From: an uncultured Collinsella sp.
Lineage (GTDB): Bacteria > Actinomycetota > Coriobacteriia > Coriobacteriales > Coriobacteriaceae
Direction of reading: 5' to 3'
NCBI GenBank assembly: GCA_959600835.1
Contig: CAUGNQ010000067.1
Coordinates: forward strand, 1 to 9,770
DNA: 9,770 nucleotides
Shown here: positions 1 through 7,065 of the stretch, piece by piece
Position numbering within the stretch: the stretch's first letter is position 1
Layout of the letters: every line of letters begins with the position of its first letter
Made by a program: the position numbers and the translations under genes
The notes under the pieces: generated by a model
Seen by the model: only the letters and a program-made list of their open reading frames with translations
The model's database searches: none
Told to the model about the DNA's origin: nothing

Positions 1-490
1 AGCGGCTGGCCTCCTCCCACGGAACGGGCATAACGCTCACCGTGAGGTCGGCGTTGTTCTCAATGTGCGTCTTGAGCATCTTGCGGTAGTCCATGCGATA
101 CAGGTGATCGCCCGAAAGAATCAGGACGTACTTGGGGTCGTTGGCCTTGATGTAGTCGAGGTTCTGCGTAATGGCGTCGGCCGTGCCCGCATACCAGGCG
201 CCGCCTGTCTGCGTCTCGTACGGCGGCAGGATCGACACGCCGCCGTCGCGGCTGTCCAGATCCCACGCCTCGCCGGAGCCCACGTAGGCATGCAGCAGGT
301 AGGGACGGTACTGCGTCAGAACGCCCACCGTGTCGATGCCCGAGTTGGAGCAGTTGGACAGCGAAAAGTCGATAATGCGGAACTTGCCACCAAAGCTAAC
401 CGCCGGCTTGGCGATCTTTTGGGTGAGTGCCCCCAATCGGCTGCCCTGTCCTCCTGCGAGGAGCATCGCGATGCATTCTTTCTTACTCAT
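1..490 (-). CDS. glgC: Glucose-1-phosphate adenylyltransferase (ADP-glucose pyrophosphorylase), N-terminal part
   Basis: The enzyme makes ADP-glucose and pyrophosphate from ATP and glucose-1-phosphate, the committing step of bacterial glycogen synthesis in the cytoplasm. The 163 residues present are the N-terminal nucleotidyltransferase half. Visible are the glycine-rich nucleotide loop LLAGGQGSRL (residues 10-19), the KPAVSFGGKFRIIDF block and NCSNSG typical of GlgC, and ILSGDHLYRMDY around residues 122-133. The ATG at 490-488 is supported by an AAGGAG ribosome site about 7 nt upstream on the minus strand, and the protein opens directly into the conserved core. The gene runs off the window start, so the C-terminal beta-helix domain is not seen. 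It lies 105 bp downstream of glgP on the same strand, consistent with a glgB-glgP-glgC operon. Identification is secure; its allosteric effectors cannot be judged from this part. Confidence 0.96.
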   Translation of the reverse strand, partial: MSKKECIAMLLAGGQGSRLGALTQKIAKPAVSFGGKFRIIDFSLSNCSNSGIDTVGVLTQYRPYLLHAYVGSGEAWDLDSRDGGVSILPPYETQTGGAWYAGTADAITQNLDYIKANDPKYVLILSGDHLYRMDYRKMLKTHIENNADLTVSVMPVPWEEASR

Positions 491-529
491 CGATTTCTCC
501 TTCTGTCATCGATGTTCCTAACCCATTAG

Positions 530-560
530 CGACGGGCGCGGCGCACTGTCACGCCCGTCG
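530..560 (-). other. Inverted repeat in the glgP-glgC gap
   Basis: A perfect 9-bp stem (CGACGGGCG at 530-538 against CGCCCGTCG at 552-560) with a 13-nt loop sits in the 105-bp gap between glgP and glgC. On the minus strand it is not followed by a T-run, so it is not a standard intrinsic terminator. It could be a processing or stabilising stem that sets relative glgP and glgC mRNA levels; that role is inference. Confidence 0.4.
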
Positions 561-595
561 AGTAATGCCGTGCGGCAAAGGGAGCTCGCGCGCCT

Positions 596-3022
596 TTACG
601 CGTGCCAGATCTCGTCGCGATACTCGCGAATGGTGCGGTCGGACGAGAACCAGCCACTCGAGGCGGTGTTGAGCAGGGCCTTGCGGTTCCAGGTCTCCTG
701 GTCGCCGTAGCTGCCCGTGAGGTTCTCCCATGCATCCACGTAGCTACGGAAGTCAGCCATGACTAGGTCGGGGTCGTTGTTGTTCATGAGCTCGTTGTAG
801 ATGCTCTCGAAGTTGCCCGAAAGACCCGCAAACGTGTTGTCCTTGAGCTCGTCCATCACGCGGCCCAGACGCTCGCGGTCGCCGTTGAGGGTATCCCACG
901 CAAAGTAGCTGTTGGATGCCCAGAGCTGCTCGACCTCGGGGGCGGTCAGGCCAAAGATGGCCTCGTTCTCGCGGCCGGCCAGGTCGGCGATCTCGATGTT
1001 GGCGCCGTCGAGGGTGCCCAGCGTAATAGCGCCGTTCATCATGAGCTTCATGTTGGACGTGCCCGAGGCCTCCTTGCCGGCCGTGGAGATCTGCTCCGAG
1101 ATCTCGGCGGCTGGGTAGATGAGCTGAGCGTTGCTCACACGGAAGTTGGGGATAAAGCAGACCTTCATGACCTCGTTGACGCGGGCATCGTTGTTGATGA
1201 CGTCGGCCACGGAGTTAATGAGGCGGATGGTCTCCTTGGCAAAGGTGTAGCTCGAGGCGGCCTTGCCGCTAAAGATGAAGGTCGTCGGCGTCACGTGGAA
1301 GTTAGGATCGGCGATGCGACGGTTGTAGATGTCCATCACTTTCATGATGTTCATGAGCTGGCGCTTATAGGCGTGGAAGCGCTTTACCTGAACATCGAAG
1401 ACGGTGTTGGGGTCAATGACCAGACCGGTCTCGGCCTTGACGTAGGCGGCCAGACGCTCCTTGTTGGCGCGCTTGGAGGCACCCACGGCCTTCAGGAACT
1501 CGGTGTCGTCCTTAAACTCCTTGAGTTTCTCAAGCTCAAAGGCGTCTTTGAGCCAGCCATCGCCAATGGCCTCGGTCACGAGCTTGGCGTAGGTGGGGTT
1601 GGCCTCGGCAAAGAAGCGACGGTGCGAGATGCCGTTGGTCTTGTTGTTGAACTTCTCGGGCGTCAGGGCATAGAAGTCCTTGAGCACGATGTTCTTGATG
1701 ATGTCGGAATGGATCTTGGCCACGCCGTTGACGCTGTGGCTGCAGATCACAGACAGGTTGGCCATGCGAATCTCGCCGTCCCACAGGATGGCGGTCTGGC
1801 GCAGACGCTCCTGCCAGCCCTCCTTCGTGGTGTCGAACGACTCGTGCCAACGACGGCTGATCTCGTCGATGATCTGGTACACGCGGGGGAGGAGCTTGGA
1901 GAACGTGCCGATGGGCCACTTCTCCAGAGCCTCGGGCAGGATGGTGTGGTTGGTGTAGCTCACGACCTGCGTCACGATGTTCCAGGCGTCGTCCCACTCG
2001 AGCTTCTTTTCGTCGATCAGGATGCGCATGAGCTCGGGACCGCACATGGCGGGGTGGGTATCGTTGGTATGAATGGCTACAAACTGCGGCAGCAGCTCCC
2101 AGTTCTCGCCGTGCTCCTTCTCAAAGGTGTCGAGCAGGCTGTAGATGCCGGCCGAGACAAACAGGTACTCCTGCTTAAGGCGCAGCAGACGGCCGTGCTC
2201 GCCGGCGTCGTTGGGGTAGAGGATAGCGCTGATGGCCTCGGCCTCGGCGCGCTCGGCATCGGCCAGGGCGTAGTCGCCGCGGTTGAAGGCCTCAAGGTCA
2301 AAGTGCTCCTCGACCGGCTCAGCGGCCCAGACGCGCAGCTTGTTGACGGTCTCGCCGGCATAGCCCACGACGGGGATGTCATAAGGGACAGCCAGGATGT
2401 CCTGCGTATCCACCGTGCGGTAGAACGTGCGGCCGTTCTCCTCAAAGCCCTCGACGCGGCCACCAAATTTAATGGTCACTGCCTTGTCCTGACGACGGAC
2501 CTCCCAGGGATAGCCGTGGGTGAGCCACTCGTCGGTAGCCTCGACCTGACTGCCGTTAACGATTTCCTGCTTAAACAGGCCGTAGCGGTAGCGCATACCG
2601 TTGCCGTAGCCGGCGATGCCCTCGGCTGCCATGGAATCCAGGAAGCACGCAGCTAGTCGGCCCAGGCCACCGTTGCCCAGAGCCGGATCGGGCTCCTGGT
2701 TCTCGATGACGGAAAGGTCGAAGCCCATGTCGTCGAGCGCCTCGGCGACCATGTCGCGCACGCCAAAGTTGAGCAGGTAGTTGTCGAGCAGGCGACCGAT
2801 CAAAAACTCGATGGAGAAGTAGTACACGCGCTTTTTGCCCTCAGCGGTGGCGCGGGCGTCGCTCTTGGTGGCGACGGTGCGCGCCTTCTCGGCCACGAGC
2901 TTGGCCAGGGCGTTAAAGCGGTCGAGGTCGCTGGCGGCCTCGACGCTCTTGCCGCTGATGCTCATGACGGCATCGCGATAGAGCTCGGTAAACTCCTGCT
3001 TGTTGTCGAAGATCTTATTCAT
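596..3022 (-). CDS. glgP: Glycogen/alpha-glucan phosphorylase
   Basis: This cytoplasmic PLP enzyme phosphorolyses alpha-1,4-glucan ends to glucose-1-phosphate. At 808 residues it matches the usual bacterial length (about 800-815). Family blocks appear in order: YYFSIEFLIGRLLDNYLLN near residues 67-85, GNGGLGRLAACFLDSMA near 117-133, the NDTHPAMCGPELMRILID stretch near 320, and VKRFHAYKRQL near 540. The PLP signature EASGTSNMKLMMNG places the Schiff-base lysine at residue 659. The ATG at 3022 has an AAAGGAA ribosome site about 4 nt upstream on the minus strand and starts the normal N-terminus. It sits between glgB (94 bp upstream) and glgC (105 bp downstream), all on the minus strand, so one transcript probably covers glycogen build-up and use. 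Whether it prefers glycogen or maltodextrin cannot be told from sequence alone. No truncation or missing motif was seen. Confidence 0.97.
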   Translation of the reverse strand: MNKIFDNKQEFTELYRDAVMSISGKSVEAASDLDRFNALAKLVAEKARTVATKSDARATAEGKKRVYYFSIEFLIGRLLDNYLLNFGVRDMVAEALDDMGFDLSVIENQEPDPALGNGGLGRLAACFLDSMAAEGIAGYGNGMRYRYGLFKQEIVNGSQVEATDEWLTHGYPWEVRRQDKAVTIKFGGRVEGFEENGRTFYRTVDTQDILAVPYDIPVVGYAGETVNKLRVWAAEPVEEHFDLEAFNRGDYALADAERAEAEAISAILYPNDAGEHGRLLRLKQEYLFVSAGIYSLLDTFEKEHGENWELLPQFVAIHTNDTHPAMCGPELMRILIDEKKLEWDDAWNIVTQVVSYTNHTILPEALEKWPIGTFSKLLPRVYQIIDEISRRWHESFDTTKEGWQERLRQTAILWDGEIRMANLSVICSHSVNGVAKIHSDIIKNIVLKDFYALTPEKFNNKTNGISHRRFFAEANPTYAKLVTEAIGDGWLKDAFELEKLKEFKDDTEFLKAVGASKRANKERLAAYVKAETGLVIDPNTVFDVQVKRFHAYKRQLMNIMKVMDIYNRRIADPNFHVTPTTFIFSGKAASSYTFAKETIRLINSVADVINNDARVNEVMKVCFIPNFRVSNAQLIYPAAEISEQISTAGKEASGTSNMKLMMNGAITLGTLDGANIEIADLAGRENEAIFGLTAPEVEQLWASNSYFAWDTLNGDRERLGRVMDELKDNTFAGLSGNFESIYNELMNNNDPDLVMADFRSYVDAWENLTGSYGDQETWNRKALLNTASSGWFSSDRTIREYRDEIWHA

Positions 3023-3116
3023 ACGTTCCTTTCCCCCGGGGATGTTTCTCCCGGAACGGTTATGACTTGTATCCTACGCCTCGTCGGGGCGGGTAATTAC
3101 AGCTGTAACGGTTTTG
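3023..3116 (-). promoter_or_regulatory. glgB-glgP intergenic gap with palindrome
   Basis: The 94-bp gap holds a perfect 12-bp palindrome, TTACAGCTGTAA, at 3097-3108, just past the glgB stop. GTTAC copies flank it. No T-tract terminator follows glgB on the minus strand, so read-through into glgP is likely. The palindrome could bind a dimeric regulator for an internal glgP promoter, but no convincing -35/-10 pair was found. The glgP ribosome site AAAGGAA lies at the other end of the gap. Confidence 0.35.
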
Positions 3117-5372
3117 TTACGCATCCTTGGCAGACGGCTTAACAGAAGCAGACTTGGCCTTGGTAGCGGCCTTTTTGGCAGCCGGTTTCTTGGCTGCGGC
3201 CTTAGCAGCGGGCTTTGCGGCAGCCTTGGCCTTCGCCTTAGCCGGAGCCTTCTTGGCAGTCGCAGGCTTAGGCTTCACCGAGGACGTGCGCTTTTTGGGC
3301 GCAGCCTTGGGCTCCTCGACCACGGGCGGCTTGTAGCTGCTGGGACCGCGGCGCTTAAGCACCACGCCCGCCAGGCCGGGCACCTTAATCTCAATGGAGT
3401 CCATCTGCCCGTTCCAGGGATAGGGCTCGCTCGAGCAGGTGTAGGGCTCCTCACCGGCGTATCCGCTGCCACCGAACTCGGGACGGTCGGAATCAAAGAT
3501 GACCTCCCAGTCACCCTCGCGCGGCACGCCCACACGGAAGCTCTCGTAGCTCGCCGGGTCAAAGTTGATCAGGATCACCAGATCGTCATCAACGTCCTCG
3601 CCCTGGCGCACAAAGCTCACGATGGACTGCTTGGGGTTGTCCGCGTCGATCCAGGTAAAGCCGTCATCGGTGTAGCCGCGCTCGTACAGGGCGGGCTCGG
3701 CGGTGTACAGGTGGTTGAGCGCCTTGATAAACGCCTGATGATGACGGTGGGTCTCGTACTCCTCGGTCAGGAACCACTGGATGGACTCGTAATAGCGCCA
3801 CTCAATAAACTGGCCGATCTCGTTGCCCATAAAGTTGAGCTTGGCACCGGGGTGCGTCATCTGGTAGAAGGCCAGCGTGCGCAGGCCGGCAAACTGGCGC
3901 CACCAGTCGCCCGGCATGCGACCGATGAGCGAGCACTTGCCGTGAACGACCTCGTCGTGGCTCAGCGGGCAAATAAAGTTTTCGGTAAAGGCGTACATGA
4001 TGGAGAACGTGAGCAGCCCGTGGTTGCCGGGGCGCCACGGAAAATCGGTTTGCATGTAGTGCAGGGTGTCGTTCATCCAGCCCATGTCCCACTTGTAGTG
4101 GAAGCCCAGGCCGCCGTCCTGCGGCGGATAGGTCACGAGCGGCCACGCGGTGGACTCCTCGGCCATCATCATCACGTCAGGGAAGTGGGCCTCCACGGCG
4201 CAGTTGACCTGGCGGATAAACGCGCTGGCGTCCAGGTCCTCCTCGGTACCGTATTTGTTGAACTTCTTTTGGCCGGGATCGTCGATGCCAAAGTTGAGGT
4301 ACAGCATGCTGGACACGCCGTCCATGCGAATGCCGTCAACATGGAAGTTCTCGAGCCAATACAGCACGTTGGAGACCAGGAAGGAGCGGACCTCGCCGCG
4401 GGCGAAGTCAAACTTGTGCGTTCCCCAGTTGGGGTGAATCTCGTGCTCAAACAGCATGTGGCCGTTAAAGGTGGCAAGGCCGTGGGAGTCGGCGCAAAAA
4501 CCGCCGGGTACCCAGTCCATGATCACGCCAATGCCTGCCTCGTGGCACGCATCGATAAAGTGCATGAGCTGCTGCGGGTTGCCGTAGCGCGACGTGGCGG
4601 CATAGTAGCCGGTCGTCTGATAGCCCCAGGAGCCATCGAAGGGATGCTCCATGAGCGGCATGACCTCGATATGCGTGTAGCCCATGTCGCGCACGTAGTC
4701 CACGAGCTCTACCGACAGATCGTCGTAGGTGTAAAACTCGCCGCGCTGTGCGGGGAAGGGGTCCATGGGGCCTGGGTAGTTGCCGTACTCGTCCGGCTCG
4801 CCCTGCGGCGTATCGCCGTGGCGCTTCCACGATCCGATATGTACCTCGTAGATGTTGAGCGGCTGCGACATGTGGTTGTGGTCAGCGCGGCGCTTGAGCC
4901 ACGCGGCATCGTTCCACTTATAGCCGTCGAGTGTCCACAGCACGCTCGCAGTACCCGGAGGGCACTCGGCCTTAAAGGCATACGGATCGGCCTTGTAGAG
5001 CTTTTCGCCCTCGTTGGTCTCGATGAGATATTTATAGAGTTGGCCCTGCTCGGCGCCAGGAATAAAGCCTTCCCAAATAGCGCTCGTATGCACGGGCACC
5101 AACGGGTTGGCTTCTTCATCCCAGTCGTTAAATTCGCCAATGACATGCACGCTCTTTACATCGGGCGCCCAAACGCAAAAGCGCCAGCCGCGCGTACGGT
5201 TCTGCGTGTCGGGGTGCGCGCCCATCTTTTCCCAGCTGCGCTCCCACATGCCAATGCCAAACAGGTAGACATCGTCCTTAGAGAGCTCCGGTGCGTGCGG
5301 GGCGGCTTTACGGGTAGCAGGCTTTTTGGTTGCTGGCTTTAGCTTTGTATCGCTCACGTTTGATCCCATCAT
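3117..5372 (-). CDS. glgB: 1,4-alpha-glucan branching enzyme with Lys/Ala-rich tails
   Basis: GlgB cuts an alpha-1,4-glucan and re-attaches the piece by an alpha-1,6 bond (GH13 family, cytoplasm). From the ATG at 5372 it has 751 residues: a K/A/P-rich N-tail (about 1-30), a CBM48-like domain (VIGEFNDWDEE), the GH13 barrel and a C-terminal beta domain, then a basic tail (689-751). Catalytic residues are visible: nucleophile D351 with R349 in GIRMDGV, acid/base E405 in MMMAEES, and H472-D473 in PLSHDEVVHGK. In region I (DWVPGGF, D286) the near-invariant His is Gly291. The start is uncertain. The frame stays open to a GTG at 5507, but those 45 residues look non-coding; an ATG at 5369 and a GTG at 5357 are alternatives, and none has a strong ribosome site. 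The tails make it longer than usual bacterial GlgB (about 630-730 residues). Confidence 0.95.
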   Translation of the reverse strand: MMGSNVSDTKLKPATKKPATRKAAPHAPELSKDDVYLFGIGMWERSWEKMGAHPDTQNRTRGWRFCVWAPDVKSVHVIGEFNDWDEEANPLVPVHTSAIWEGFIPGAEQGQLYKYLIETNEGEKLYKADPYAFKAECPPGTASVLWTLDGYKWNDAAWLKRRADHNHMSQPLNIYEVHIGSWKRHGDTPQGEPDEYGNYPGPMDPFPAQRGEFYTYDDLSVELVDYVRDMGYTHIEVMPLMEHPFDGSWGYQTTGYYAATSRYGNPQQLMHFIDACHEAGIGVIMDWVPGGFCADSHGLATFNGHMLFEHEIHPNWGTHKFDFARGEVRSFLVSNVLYWLENFHVDGIRMDGVSSMLYLNFGIDDPGQKKFNKYGTEEDLDASAFIRQVNCAVEAHFPDVMMMAEESTAWPLVTYPPQDGGLGFHYKWDMGWMNDTLHYMQTDFPWRPGNHGLLTFSIMYAFTENFICPLSHDEVVHGKCSLIGRMPGDWWRQFAGLRTLAFYQMTHPGAKLNFMGNEIGQFIEWRYYESIQWFLTEEYETHRHHQAFIKALNHLYTAEPALYERGYTDDGFTWIDADNPKQSIVSFVRQGEDVDDDLVILINFDPASYESFRVGVPREGDWEVIFDSDRPEFGGSGYAGEEPYTCSSEPYPWNGQMDSIEIKVPGLAGVVLKRRGPSSYKPPVVEEPKAAPKKRTSSVKPKPATAKKAPAKAKAKAAAKPAAKAAAKKPAAKKAATKAKSASVKPSAKDA

Positions 5373-5423
5373 GACGCGGCAGCGTGTTGCCTTGGTGACT
5401 AGATGCGAAAGGTCCAAGGCTGC

Positions 5424-5496
5424 ACGAATCGAGGGGACGGCGATAGTTCTATGATTCGTTCCACCTCGCGTGCTCGGTGGAACTTTCGGCACGAAA
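5424..5496 (-). promoter_or_regulatory. Structured glgB leader (overlapping inverted repeats)
   Basis: Three inverted repeats lie upstream of the preferred glgB start. ACGAATC (5424-5430) pairs with GATTCGT (5453-5459). GTTCCACC (5458-5465) pairs with GGTGGAAC (5476-5483) over a 10-nt loop. TTTCG (5484-5488) pairs with CGAAA (5492-5496). The first two share bases 5458-5459, so they compete in part. This could be a folded mRNA leader or protein-binding DNA sites; the sequence does not decide. Confidence 0.35.
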
Positions 5497-5569
5497 TACG
5501 ATAACACCTGTTCGTTACTTTTATGGAGAAAAGTGGATTTGCGGCGGCGTTTAATCGGCGAGCGCCATG

Positions 5570-5599
5570 TTTATACCACTGGCAGAATTGCGATGGTAA
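5570..5599 (-). promoter_or_regulatory. Candidate glgB promoter (extended -10)
   Basis: On the minus strand TATAAA (5575-5570) is directly preceded by TGG, making an extended -10 of the form TGnTATAAA. TTACCA (5599-5594) lies 18 nt upstream as a weak -35. Transcription would start near 5563, giving a leader of about 190 nt before glgB. The -35 overlaps the operator-like repeat at 5594-5619. Confidence 0.4.
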
Positions 5600-5619
5600 A
5601 ACTCTTGACAGTTTTATCA
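5594..5619. promoter_or_regulatory. Operator-like inverted repeat A
   Basis: TGGTAAAACT (5594-5603) and AGTTTTATCA (5610-5619) are inverted copies with 9 of 10 positions matching, around a 6-bp centre. The repeat overlaps a perfect TTGACA on the plus strand (5605-5610) and the weak -35 of the candidate glgB promoter on the minus strand. A regulator bound here could control both divergent units. Confidence 0.45.
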
Positions 5620-5636
5620 AATAGGGTTTCTAGACT
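5605..5636 (+). promoter_or_regulatory. Possible promoter for the HAD gene
   Basis: A consensus TTGACA (5605-5610) is present, but the best -10 match, TAGACT (5631-5636), is 20 nt away, longer than the normal 16-18 nt. At 17 nt the hexamer is TTCTAG, a poor match. The -35 is attractive and the -10 is doubtful. Confidence 0.3.
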
Positions 5637-5644
5637 AGTAGATT

Positions 5645-5681
5645 AACGTTTGGTAAAACGTTTTTAGCAGGTTGTTTACCA
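5645..5681. promoter_or_regulatory. Operator-like sites B (LacI-type CG-centred palindrome)
   Basis: AAAACGTTTT (5655-5664) is a perfect 10-bp palindrome with a central CG, the layout of many LacI-family operators. AACGTT (5645-5650) lies 12 bp upstream, centre to centre. TGGTAAA (5651-5657), the half-site also seen at 5594-5600, pairs with TTTACCA (5675-5681). The sites lie between the possible promoter and the HAD start, as expected for a repressor. The regulator is not in the window. Confidence 0.4.
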
Positions 5682-5703
5682 TTTGACATCGAAAGGTATG
5701 TTT

Positions 5704-6393
5704 ATGTCCCAGACCGCCGCTCACAATGTCGCTTTTATTTTCGATTGCGACGGCACACTGGTTAATAGCACCCCCGTTTGGGCCTATGCCCAGCCCGAGT
5801 TATTGCACCGCCACGGTATTGACGTGACGGTCGACGATTTTGCCCAGTTTGAGCATTTGTCGCTCGAGGATGAGTGCCAGGCCTACCACGACACCTGGGG
5901 CATTGGAGCGAATGGCGAGGAACTGTATCGCGAGCTGAGCGACATTCTGATCGATGGCTATTCTAAGGTGCCGCCACGCGAGGGTCTCCTTGCATTTTTG
6001 AAGCAGGCCCAGGAGGCCGGTATTGCCATGTGCGTGGCCACGTCCACGCCGGCCGCGCTGGTGCAGTCCGCGCTCGCTGGAGCCGGGCTCGACGCTTACA
6101 TGGAGTTTGTTAACACGACGGGTGAGGCAGGACGTTCCAAGCAGTTCCCCGATGTGTACGAGCTGGCGCTGCGCCGCCTGGAGGAGCGCCATGGGTGCAA
6201 GTTTGAGCGCGCGTGGGTGTTTGAGGACGCGGTCTTTGGCCTTAAGAGCTCTGGGACCGCCGGCTTTAAACGTGTGGGTATTTATGACCCGCACGGCCGC
6301 ATGAAGCGCGACGACATGCGCGCCAACTGCGATATCTTTATCGACAGCTACGAGGAGCTGGATTTGGCTCGCGTGCTTTCGTTTGAGGGATAG
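5704..6393 (+). CDS. HAD-superfamily hydrolase (beta-phosphoglucomutase-like subfamily)
   Basis: This soluble 229-residue protein has the HAD motifs in order: motif I DCDGTL with D14 and D16, motif II VATSTP with T113/S114, motif III lysine K146, and motif IV VFEDAVFGLK with E174-D175. The cap lies between motifs I and II (about 20-90), as in subfamily I, which includes phosphoglycolate phosphatases and beta-phosphoglucomutases. The reaction is probably phosphate removal from, or phosphoryl shift within, a small sugar or nucleotide phosphate; the substrate cannot be read from sequence. The ATG at 5704 is chosen because AAAGG (5692-5696) lies 7 nt upstream. The TTG at 5683 lies upstream of that site, and the ATG at 5698 is only 1 nt after it. 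The gene diverges from glgB and is followed after 9 bp by the thiamine pyrophosphokinase gene, so the two are probably co-transcribed. Confidence 0.88.
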   Translation: MSQTAAHNVAFIFDCDGTLVNSTPVWAYAQPELLHRHGIDVTVDDFAQFEHLSLEDECQAYHDTWGIGANGEELYRELSDILIDGYSKVPPREGLLAFLKQAQEAGIAMCVATSTPAALVQSALAGAGLDAYMEFVNTTGEAGRSKQFPDVYELALRRLEERHGCKFERAWVFEDAVFGLKSSGTAGFKRVGIYDPHGRMKRDDMRANCDIFIDSYEELDLARVLSFEG

Positions 6394-6402
6394 GCGAGGT
6401 CT

Positions 6403-7044
6403 GTGGCTTGCAAAGTACTAATAGTCTGTGGCTCGCCCGTGTTGGCGAGCGAGGATCTATTGCGTAGGTTAGCAGGGGAGTGCGATCACGTTGTCGCCGT
6501 GGACCGCGGACTCGACGCGCTGCTGGGCGCCGGTCTGGGCTGCGACGTTTATGTGGGGGATGCCGACACGGTGAGCGATGCGGGTCGTGCGTTGGTCGAT
6601 GCCACCGAAGCCTTTGAGGTAGAGCGCCACGACCCGTACAAGGACTATACCGATTTAGCACTGGCCCTCGATTCCGTCCGTCGCCGCTGGCCAGGTGCCG
6701 AAGTGGTGGCGACTTGCGCCACGGGCGGCCGCCCGGACATGGCCCTAAGCGTCCTAGGTCTACTAGCCAGCTACAAAGAGGCCCCCGTCTGGATTGTCGA
6801 GGACGAGACCACGGCCCGCATTCTGCACAGAGGCGAATCGTGGGCTATCGAAGGTGCCGAAGGCAAGACATTCTCCATCATCGCCATTGTCCCCAACACC
6901 AAGGTAAGCGAACACGGCCTAGAATGGGAGCTAGACCACAGCCCCCTGGGCCTGTTGGCGGACACGGGCATCAGCAACATAGTAAGAACAACAGCCAACA
7001 TAACCGTCCACCAAGGAACCGCAATCGGATTCCTATTCGCGTGA
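6403..7044 (+). CDS. thiN: Thiamine pyrophosphokinase
   Basis: The enzyme transfers pyrophosphate from ATP to thiamine to give thiamine diphosphate, letting the cell use salvaged thiamine. The 213-residue length fits the family. Motifs appear in order: AVDRG (32-36, usually AVDGG), GDADT (52-56, usually GDxDS), KDYTDLALAL (80-89), GGRPDM (108-113, usually GGRxDH) and ISN (190-192) in the C-terminal thiamine-binding beta domain. The acidic residues expected to bind metal and nucleotide are kept, but three motif positions differ from the consensus. The GTG start has GAGG at 6396-6399, only 3 nt upstream, and begins the normal N-terminal beta strand. It follows the HAD gene by 9 bp. No thiamine riboswitch was recognised. 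The last third uses more A-rich codons, including ATA and AGA. Family assignment is firm; the symbol could also be written tpk. Confidence 0.9.
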   Translation: MACKVLIVCGSPVLASEDLLRRLAGECDHVVAVDRGLDALLGAGLGCDVYVGDADTVSDAGRALVDATEAFEVERHDPYKDYTDLALALDSVRRRWPGAEVVATCATGGRPDMALSVLGLLASYKEAPVWIVEDETTARILHRGESWAIEGAEGKTFSIIAIVPNTKVSEHGLEWELDHSPLGLLADTGISNIVRTTANITVHQGTAIGFLFA

Positions 7045-7065
7045 GGGTTTTATCGGGACGGAGCA

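Noticed and set aside
65..529. Plus-strand open frame of 154 codons over glgC
   Set aside because: The minus-strand reading gives unmistakable GlgC motifs across the same bases.
1295..2656. Plus-strand open frame of 453 codons opposite glgP
   Set aside because: It is antisense to the phosphorylase gene, with no recognisable motif and no ribosome site; it is a codon-bias shadow.
3114..5342. Plus-strand open frame of 742 codons opposite glgB
   Set aside because: It is the antisense of a clear branching enzyme. Its composition (Val/Ala/Leu/His-rich with no domains) is typical of the mirror frame of GC-rich genes.
5373..5507. Extended N-terminus of GlgB starting at GTG 5507
   Set aside because: The extra 45 residues have no family similarity that I recognise, they cover inverted repeats, and there is no well-spaced ribosome site at 5507.
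6394..6402. Thiamine (TPP) riboswitch before thiN
   Set aside because: Only 9 bp separate thiN from the HAD gene, and no THI-box core such as CUGAGA was found upstream of the pair.
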